DNA from: Gemmatimonadota bacterium
GTDB lineage: Bacteria; Gemmatimonadota; Gemmatimonadetes; Gemmatimonadales; Gemmatimonadaceae
Assembly (NCBI GenBank): GCA_947475795.1
Contig: CANJOX010000056.1
Span: forward strand, 1 to 12,277
DNA length: 12,277 nt
Reading direction: 5' to 3'
A model generated the notes under the pieces. It was not told where the DNA came from. It made no database searches and worked only from the letters and a program-made list of their open reading frames with translations. The translations under genes were made by a program, and so were the position numbers. Positions 7,573-12,277 of the stretch are shown in pieces. The first letter of the stretch is position 1; each line of letters opens with the position of its first letter.

Positions 7573-7597
7573 TGCGCCCGCAGGCCGGTCGGGCGCA
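7573..7597. repeat. Perfect inverted repeat upstream of ftsH
   Basis: TGCGCCCG (7573-7580), 9-nt spacer, CGGGCGCA (7590-7597), ending 53 nt before the ftsH start, in the divergent intergenic region shared with the FeoA-like gene. The 8-9-8 layout fits either an operator for a dimeric repressor or a leader-RNA hairpin. It does not match the CIRCE (HrcA) or HAIR (HspR) consensus. No convincing -35/-10 pair was found for either gene. Confidence 0.4.
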
Positions 7598-7650
7598 GTC
7601 GGTGAACGCCGGACACCGGTGCGCGTGAACCCCCGACAGGCAGAGACCCC

Positions 7651-9561
7651 ATGAGCAACGGATTCATACTCCCGCCCGGTACGCCACCCGGCAGATCACC
7701 TGCGACACCACGGGATACCCAGCCGGGGGCACCGCGCGGTGTCCCGAACAACCGACTGGCCCCATGGCTCGTGCCGCTGGCGATCTTGTGGATCGTGCTC
7801 CTCGCGCGCACGTACGGCGGGACCGGTGCGAAGCGGGTCCCCTATAGCACCTTCCTCCAGTACCTCGACTCCGGGCGCGTCTCGCATGTGATCGTGGGCG
7901 CGTCGGAGGTGGAGGCCACGCTGCGCACGCCGGATACCGCCGCCAAGACGTCGATCACCGCCGTGCGCGTCGATCCCGCGCTGGTCGAGGTGCTCACGCG
8001 GCGCGGTGTCACCTTTACCGGCGTCCCGTCGGCGGGGTGGGGGCAGCAGATGCTGGGCTGGCTCCTCCCCTTCGTGCTCATGCTGGCGCTCTGGTCGTGG
8101 CTGGGGCGGCGGCTGGTGGGGCAGCAAACGGGAGGCGTGCTCAACTTCGGGCGGAGCGGTGCCACCATCTACGCCGAACGCTCGGTGAACGTGACCTTCG
8201 ACAGCGTGGCCGGCGTAGATGAAGCCAAGGCCGAGCTGCGCGAGATCGTCGCGTTCCTGAAGGACCCTGCCAGCTTCGGGCGGCTGGGCGCGCACATCCC
8301 GAGGGGCGTCCTGCTCGTGGGGCCGCCCGGCACCGGCAAGACGCTCCTCGCGCGCGCCGTCGCCGGCGAGAGCAAAGTGCCGTTCTTCTCGATCAACGGC
8401 TCTGAGTTCGTGGAGCTGTTTGTGGGTATCGGGGCGGCCCGCGTCCGCGACTTGTTCGCGCAAGCGCGCAAGCAGGCCCCGTGCATCGTGTTCATCGACG
8501 AGATCGACGCGCTGGGCCGCATGCGCGGGGCCTCGGTGGTGAGCGGCGCCAACGACGAGAAGGAGCAGACGCTCAATCAGCTGCTGGCCGAGCTGGACGG
8601 ATTCTCCCCCGACTCCCGCGTGATCGTGCTCGCGGCCACGAATCGTCCCGAGATCCTCGATCCCGCGCTGTTGCGTGCCGGCCGCTTCGACCGGCAGGTC
8701 CTGGTGGACCGCCCCGATCGCGCCGGCCGCGTGCAGATCCTGCGCGTGCACGTGCAGGGGATTCCGCTCGATGCCGCCCTCCGCCTGGACGAGGTGGCCG
8801 GCTTGACGCCCGGCTTTACCGGCGCCGATCTCGCCAACCTCGTGAACGAAGCGGCCCTCACTGCCACGCGGCGCAGCGGCACCGCCGTCACGATCGACGA
8901 CTTTACCGCCGCCGTGGAGCGCATCGTGGCCGGGCTTGCTACCCGCAGCCGGATTCTCAGCGCGCAGGAGCGCACCATCATCTCGTACCACGAGATGGGA
9001 CACGCGCTGGTCGCGATGGCGATCCCCGGCTCAGATCCCGTACACAAGGTGTCCATCGTGCCGCACGGGCTCGGTGCGCTCGGCTTCACGCTGCAGCGTC
9101 CCACCGAGGACCGCTATATCGCGACGCGCGCCGAACTCGAGGGGCGCATGGCCGTGCTGCTGGGCGGACGCGCCGCCGAACTCGTGGTATTCCACGAATT
9201 GTCCACCGGCGCGGCTGACGATCTCGTCAAGGCCACCGAACTGGCGCGTGACATGGTCACGCGGCACGGCATGGACGAAACGGTGGGACATGTGGCGTAT
9301 GGACCCGGTTCCGGTCTCACCGCGGGCTCGGCGCGCCTCATCGCCCCGGAATCGCGTCTGTTCAGCGAGTCGACGGCGCGGGACATCGAGATGGCCGTGC
9401 GCGCGCTCGTGGGGCGCGCGCTCGAACGCGCCATGCAGATCCTGTCCAGCAATCGTGCTGCGCTCGAGGACGGCGCCCAGCGCCTGTTGGCGCAGGAGAC
9501 GCTCACGCGCGATCAACTGCCGGTCGTCGTGATGCCGAAGGAGCCGCGCACCGCGGCGTGA
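7651..9561 (+). CDS. ftsH: ATP-dependent membrane zinc metalloprotease FtsH
   Basis: A 636-residue AAA+ protease that degrades misfolded or regulatory membrane and cytosolic proteins. A Pro-rich N-terminal tail of about 35 residues precedes transmembrane segment 1 (about 36-52). An extracytoplasmic FtsH_ext region and transmembrane segment 2 (about 135-152) follow. The ATPase has Walker A GPPGTGKT at 224-231, the pore motif Phe257-Val-Gly259, Walker B VFIDEID at 280-286, and arginine fingers Arg342 and Arg345 in the second region of homology. The protease has HEMGH at 447-451 and the third zinc ligand Asp524, so it should be active; Met449 replaces the usual Ala. Length is normal for the family. 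The Shine-Dalgarno is weak (AGGCAGAG about 6 nt before the ATG). The Pro-rich tail and stress-gene setting suggest an accessory paralogue rather than the housekeeping copy, but that is inference. It appears to be transcribed alone, between an inverted repeat and a strong hairpin. Confidence 0.95.
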   Translation: MSNGFILPPGTPPGRSPATPRDTQPGAPRGVPNNRLAPWLVPLAILWIVLLARTYGGTGAKRVPYSTFLQYLDSGRVSHVIVGASEVEATLRTPDTAAKTSITAVRVDPALVEVLTRRGVTFTGVPSAGWGQQMLGWLLPFVLMLALWSWLGRRLVGQQTGGVLNFGRSGATIYAERSVNVTFDSVAGVDEAKAELREIVAFLKDPASFGRLGAHIPRGVLLVGPPGTGKTLLARAVAGESKVPFFSINGSEFVELFVGIGAARVRDLFAQARKQAPCIVFIDEIDALGRMRGASVVSGANDEKEQTLNQLLAELDGFSPDSRVIVLAATNRPEILDPALLRAGRFDRQVLVDRPDRAGRVQILRVHVQGIPLDAALRLDEVAGLTPGFTGADLANLVNEAALTATRRSGTAVTIDDFTAAVERIVAGLATRSRILSAQERTIISYHEMGHALVAMAIPGSDPVHKVSIVPHGLGALGFTLQRPTEDRYIATRAELEGRMAVLLGGRAAELVVFHELSTGAADDLVKATELARDMVTRHGMDETVGHVAYGPGSGLTAGSARLIAPESRLFSESTARDIEMAVRALVGRALERAMQILSSNRAALEDGAQRLLAQETLTRDQLPVVVMPKEPRTAA

Positions 9562-9577
9562 GCTAGGGATGAAACGA

Positions 9578-9609
9578 CGACGGGGCGATCCGGATGGATC
9601 GCCCCGTCG
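9578..9609. terminator. Strong bidirectional hairpin between ftsH and the small membrane gene
   Basis: A perfect 14-bp stem (CGACGGGGCGATCC, 9578-9591, with its complement at 9596-9609) and a GGAT loop, beginning 16 nt after the ftsH stop. It ends 19 nt before the stop of the convergent 52-codon gene, so it can serve both strands. A T-run is missing on the plus side, as is common in very GC-rich genomes. It is the most stable simple hairpin I found in the window. Confidence 0.78.
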
Positions 9610-9628
9610 CACTGTGCCGAGAACAGAA

Positions 9629-9787
9629 TCAGTCGCCGAGGACCGTAGCGTCAGGCTGCGCTTGCTCGCTGCCGTAGGCGACGGACTTGGGCGGCGCGCC
9701 CGCGCTCAGGCGCGTCGAGATGGCATAGCCGCCGAAGGTTAGAAAGCACACCGCGATGGTGAGGATGGCACGATGGATCACCTTCAT
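9629..9787 (-). CDS. Small single-pass membrane or exported peptide, unknown function
   Basis: A 52-residue protein. Residues 1-5 are basic (MKVIHR), about 6-22 form a hydrophobic segment (AILTIAVCFLTFGGYAI), and the tail is polar and flexible, ending in Asp. This reads as an inner-membrane anchor with its tail outside, or as an uncleaved or cleaved signal sequence. The ATG at 9787-9785 is preferred because GAGG lies 8 nt upstream; an in-frame ATG at 9871 would add 28 polar residues before the basic start. The third-position G/C bias matches neighbouring genes. It lies 139 bp downstream of the fumarase gene on the same strand and converges on ftsH across a shared terminator. I recognise no family. 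It could be a small FtsH substrate or partner, but only position suggests this. Confidence 0.6.
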   Translation of the reverse strand: MKVIHRAILTIAVCFLTFGGYAISTRLSAGAPPKSVAYGSEQAQPDATVLGD

Positions 9788-9795
9788 CGCGTGTG

Positions 9796-9799
9796 CCTC
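9796..9799 (-). promoter_or_regulatory. Ribosome binding site of the small membrane gene
   Basis: GAGG on the minus strand, 8 nt before the ATG at 9787-9785. It sets the 52-codon start. Confidence 0.5.
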
Positions 9800-9862
9800 G
9801 TGCTGATCATCGCAAAGATCGTTCCACATATTGGAATGCGTATAGGATGGATCGTCAGGAAA

Positions 9863-9917
9863 GGGGACCAACCTTGTCGAATATCGGCACCGTGCTGCGA
9901 TTTCTGCAGTGGTCCCC
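9863..9917 (-). ncRNA. Possible structured RNA between fumarase and the small membrane gene
   Basis: GGGGACCA (9863-9870) and TGGTCCCC (9910-9917) are perfect 8-bp complements enclosing 39 nt, beginning 10 nt past the fumarase stop on the minus-strand transcript. Inside is a smaller CTGC/GCAG pairing near the fumarase end. TTTCCT follows the closing arm. It could be a branched terminator or attenuator controlling read-through into the 52-codon gene. The evidence is complementarity alone. Confidence 0.28.
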
Positions 9918-9926
9918 CGCCGTTTG

Positions 9927-11450
9927 TTACCCCGCCAGAATCGGCAGATGCCGGATCTTTTCCTGCCACTCCCGCGGCCCGGTTTCGTGCACGTTGCTCC
10001 CCGCGGCGTCGACCGCGACCGTCACCGGCATGTTGTCCACCTCGAACTCGTAGATCGCCTCCATGCCGAGGTCCTCGAACGCCACCACGCGCGAGGCGCG
10101 GATGGCCTTCGACACCAGATACGCTGCACCGCCCACGGCCATCAGATACGCCGCCTTGTGCTTGCGGATCGCTTCCAGCCCCACCGGACCACGCTCGGCC
10201 TTGCCGATCATCGAAATCAGCCCTGTCTTGGCCAGCATCATCTCGGTGAAGTTGTCCATGCGCGTGGCCGTGGTGGGGCCAGCCGGGCCCACGGCTTCAT
10301 CGCGCACGGGATCGACGGGGCCCACGTAGTAGATCACCCGATTGGTGAAGTCGACGCCCTCGGGGAGCCCCTCCCCCTTCGCGAACAGATCGGCAATCCG
10401 CTTGTGGGCCGCGTCACGCCCCGTGAGCAGTTTGCCGCTCAGCAGCAGACGGTCGCCGGCCGTCCACGTGGCCACGATCTCGGGGGTGAGCGTGTTCAGG
10501 TCCACGTGCTTCGCGTTCACGTCGGGGCGCCACGTGACATCGGGCCAGTCGGCCAGGCTCGGCACCGGCAACGTCACCGCGCCGCTGCCATCGAGCGTGA
10601 AGTGCGCGTGCCGGGTGGCCGCGCAGTTCGGGATCATCGCGATCGGCTTCGAGGCGGCGTGCGTGGGGAAATCGAAGATCTTCACGTCGAGCACGGTGGA
10701 GAGACCACCCAAGCCCTGCGCGCCGATGCCCAGCGCGTTGATCTTGTCGCACAGCTCGATGCGCAGCTCCTCGATCTTGTTCTGCGGACCACGCGCCTTC
10801 AGCTGCGACATGTCGATGTGCTCCATCAGCGATTCCTTCGCCATGAGCATCGCCTTCTCCGCGGTGCCGCCGATGCCGATGCCGAGCATCCCCGGCGGGC
10901 ACCAGCCGGCGCCCATCAGCGGCACCGTCTTCATGACCCAGTCCACGATCGAGTCGCTGGGGTTGAGCATGGCGAACTTCGACTTGTTCTCGGAGCCGCC
11001 GCCCTTCGCCGCCAGCTTCACCTCGACCGTATCGCCCGGCACGATCTCGTAGTGCACCACCGCGGGCGTGTTGTCGCGCGTGTTTTTGCGCGTGAACGCC
11101 GGGTCGGCCACGATGGAGGCGCGCAGCACGTTGTCGGGCTGGAGGTAGGCGCGGCGCACCCCTTCGTTCACCATCTCCTGCACCGACAGGGTGGCGTCCC
11201 ACCGCACGTTCATGCCGACCTTGAGGAACACCACCACGATGCCGGTGTCCTGGCAGATCGGGCGATGCCCTTCGGCGCACATGCGCGAGTTGGTGAGAAT
11301 CTGCGCGATCGCGTCCTTGGCGGCCGGGCTCTGTTCCTTTTCGTAGGCGTCGCCCAGCGCCTGGATGTAATCCACCGGGTGGTAGTACGAGATGTGCTGC
11401 AGGGCGTCGGCGATCGACTGGATGAAGTCGGCTTGGGAGATGGTCGTCAT
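9927..11450 (-). CDS. fumA: Class I fumarate hydratase (iron-sulfur, single chain)
   Basis: A 507-residue enzyme that reversibly hydrates fumarate to L-malate in the TCA cycle, in the cytoplasm. The N-terminal alpha-type domain (about 1-285) carries the three cysteines expected to hold the [4Fe-4S] cluster: Cys66 (PICQDTG), Cys184 (GWCPPGMLG) and Cys276 (IPNCAATRH). The C-terminal beta-type domain (about 290-500) has SGKLLTGRDAAHKR at 338-351 and GPTTATRMD at 391-399. Both domains in one chain distinguish it from two-subunit fumarases and from the two-subunit tartrate dehydratase. It is shorter than E. coli FumA and typical of the 500-510-residue branch. The cluster makes such enzymes oxygen- and superoxide-sensitive. 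No clear Shine-Dalgarno precedes the ATG; the 20 bases before it are AT-rich for this genome. It is divergent from the right-edge gene. Confidence 0.95.
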   Translation of the reverse strand: MTTISQADFIQSIADALQHISYYHPVDYIQALGDAYEKEQSPAAKDAIAQILTNSRMCAEGHRPICQDTGIVVVFLKVGMNVRWDATLSVQEMVNEGVRRAYLQPDNVLRASIVADPAFTRKNTRDNTPAVVHYEIVPGDTVEVKLAAKGGGSENKSKFAMLNPSDSIVDWVMKTVPLMGAGWCPPGMLGIGIGGTAEKAMLMAKESLMEHIDMSQLKARGPQNKIEELRIELCDKINALGIGAQGLGGLSTVLDVKIFDFPTHAASKPIAMIPNCAATRHAHFTLDGSGAVTLPVPSLADWPDVTWRPDVNAKHVDLNTLTPEIVATWTAGDRLLLSGKLLTGRDAAHKRIADLFAKGEGLPEGVDFTNRVIYYVGPVDPVRDEAVGPAGPTTATRMDNFTEMMLAKTGLISMIGKAERGPVGLEAIRKHKAAYLMAVGGAAYLVSKAIRASRVVAFEDLGMEAIYEFEVDNMPVTVAVDAAGSNVHETGPREWQEKIRHLPILAG

Positions 11451-11525
11451 GCGGAGAAAATAATCAGGGGTTCACGCTCAAGCCCGCGCGGAAGCCGTCG
11501 AGACTCTGCGTGGTCCCCATGCTCC

Positions 11526-11530
11526 GGAGG
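11526..11530 (+). promoter_or_regulatory. Candidate ribosome binding site of the right-edge gene
   Basis: GGAGG stands 5 nt before an in-frame CTG (11536) and 11 nt before an in-frame ATC (11542). No ATG, GTG or TTG in the coding frame is placed correctly for it. The ATGs at 11519, 11547 and 11555 are all in other frames. Confidence 0.4.
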
Positions 11531-11535
11531 TCTGT

Positions 11536-12277
11536 CTGCCCATCGAATGCATTTATGCAGCCGCGCTGGCGCTGCTCACGTCGCAGCTGCGCGCCGGCGC
11601 CCCCATGCCGGAGCTGCTGGCCAGCGTCGGACGGCTCAGCACACTGGCGCGCGTGGGACGCGTCGTGCTCGACCGCGGGCAGCTGCAGCAGGCCGGCCCC
11701 GAGATGCCGGACGGCGTCGCGGCCTTCGGACAGATGCTGGCGGAGCATGGCCTCGACGCCATCGAGCTGGCGTCCACCATTACGGACGCCGAATTCCTCA
11801 AGCTGGCCGGCCTGCTCTCCGGTCCGCCGGCGCCGTCGGCCACGATGAAGCGGTCGGCCGACGCGCTGTCGATGTGGAACGTGCGCTGCCGGTGGACGCG
11901 CGATGCCGAGGACGTCGGCACCCGCGCGGCCTCGTCGGCGCCGGCCGCCTTCGCCGCTGCGCCGCGGTCGGTCTCGCCGCTCTCGGCCGCGCCGCTGTCG
12001 GCCGCGCCGGCCGCCGCTGAGCCGTGGCGCCCGCTGCTTGAGGCCGCCGTGGCGCAGGGGGACGGCGCCGCCGTGTGCACGGTGTTGGCCGGCCTAGGGT
12101 CGCCCGCGGAGTTCGCGCGTGCCGCCACCGCCGGCGCCCTCGATCTCGTGGTAGAACAGCTGCTGGACACCCGCGTACCCCGCCCGGACGTGCTGGCGCT
12201 ACTGCAGCGCGCCGGCGCGGCCGGGGCTCGCGCCCTGTTCGCGCAGATGATTGCCGCGCTCGACGTGGCCGAACGCC
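11536..12277 (+). CDS. Ala-rich helical protein of unknown function, running off the window (partial)
   Basis: An open frame of 247 codons with no stop before the window end, and very strong G/C-ending codons from about 11557 onward. The upstream in-frame stop is TAA at 11461. The first ordinary start in frame is ATG at 11605, but coding-like sequence and a GGAGG site lie before it; CTG at 11536 would give a protein beginning MPIECIYAAALALL. The start is therefore uncertain. Content: helical stretches at residues 5-60 and 75-105, an Ala/Pro/Ser linker at about 136-165 with a tandem LSAAP, then regular short helices (WRPLLEAAV, VCTVLAGLG, LDLVVEQLLD, PDVLALLQRAGAAGARALFAQMIAALD) resembling HEAT/ARM-type repeats. 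No catalytic motif or membrane segment is visible. It is divergent from fumarase. I do not recognise the family; HEAT-like is a guess from helix spacing. Confidence 0.7.
   Translation, partial: MPIECIYAAALALLTSQLRAGAPMPELLASVGRLSTLARVGRVVLDRGQLQQAGPEMPDGVAAFGQMLAEHGLDAIELASTITDAEFLKLAGLLSGPPAPSATMKRSADALSMWNVRCRWTRDAEDVGTRAASSAPAAFAAAPRSVSPLSAAPLSAAPAAAEPWRPLLEAAVAQGDGAAVCTVLAGLGSPAEFARAATAGALDLVVEQLLDTRVPRPDVLALLQRAGAAGARALFAQMIAALDVAER
11980..12009 (+). repeat. Tandem 15-bp repeat in the linker of the right-edge gene
   Basis: Two in-phase 15-bp units, 11980-11994 and 11995-12009, differ at a single base (CTC versus CTG in the first codon). Each encodes Leu-Ser-Ala-Ala-Pro. It lies in the low-complexity linker between the two helical parts and probably arose by slippage. 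Confidence 0.75.

Noticed and set aside
7166..7654. 162-codon plus-strand frame between the fusion gene and ftsH
   Set aside because: It is the shadow of the FeoA-like minus-strand gene extended through the divergent intergenic region; the product is Arg/His-rich with no ribosome site.
7696..9003. 435-codon minus-strand frame inside ftsH
   Set aside because: Antisense shadow of ftsH, with His/Arg/Glu-rich low-complexity content.
9927..11450. L-tartrate dehydratase instead of fumarase
   Set aside because: Tartrate dehydratase is normally two separate subunits. This is a single 507-residue chain with both domains, as in class I fumarases.
9909..12020. 703-codon plus-strand frame covering the fumarase gene
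   Set aside because: It is the reverse reading of fumarase with an Arg/His/Ala-rich product, then drifts into a wrong frame of the right-edge gene. No domain is visible.

Overview
This is a GC-rich window (roughly 70 % G+C by eye) of bacterial chromosome. Codons end mostly in G or C, so long mirror-image reading frames are common. The giant BTAD/ATPase/beta-propeller regulator, an exported protein whose signal peptide ends in Leu-Gly-Ala-Gln, and the general gene style suggest Gemmatimonadota. That placement is inferred, not shown by a marker gene. I see no rRNA, tRNA, CRISPR array, insertion sequence or phage gene.

Layout. Positions 1-119 (minus) hold the first 39 codons of an exported protein. 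Divergent from it, 257-4303 (plus) encodes a 1348-residue regulator: winged helix, BTAD, STAND-type ATPase, one membrane segment, then an apparently extracytoplasmic beta-propeller, a Big2-like domain and a jelly-roll-like tail. A repeat pair brackets its start codon. A GC hairpin separates it from a two-gene plus-strand unit: a triple-BON protein (4445-5101) and, 22 bp on, a phosphoribosyltransferase/erythromycin-esterase-type fusion (5124-7169). A short FeoA-like gene with a CxxC motif lies convergent to the fusion (7223-7474, minus) and divergent from an FtsH-type membrane protease (7651-9561, plus). A strong hairpin closes ftsH. A 52-residue one-pass membrane peptide (9629-9787, minus) and a class I iron-sulfur fumarase (9927-11450, minus) follow. 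At the right edge a plus-strand helical, Ala-rich protein of unknown function begins with no ordinary start codon in the best place and runs off the window.

How the genes may work together. BON, the PRTase-esterase fusion and an accessory FtsH are a combination associated with stress islands. The fusion matches the architecture of mycobacterial Rv2030c in the DosR dormancy regulon. Here they form a compact protein and envelope quality-control/stress block, with a possible metal- or redox-responsive small protein (FeoA-like) between them. The adjacent transmembrane BTAD regulator could sense an envelope or extracellular signal and act on neighbouring genes, but nothing in the sequence proves that link. 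The most unusual object is this one-protein transmembrane signalling chain, from cytoplasmic DNA binding to outside sensor.
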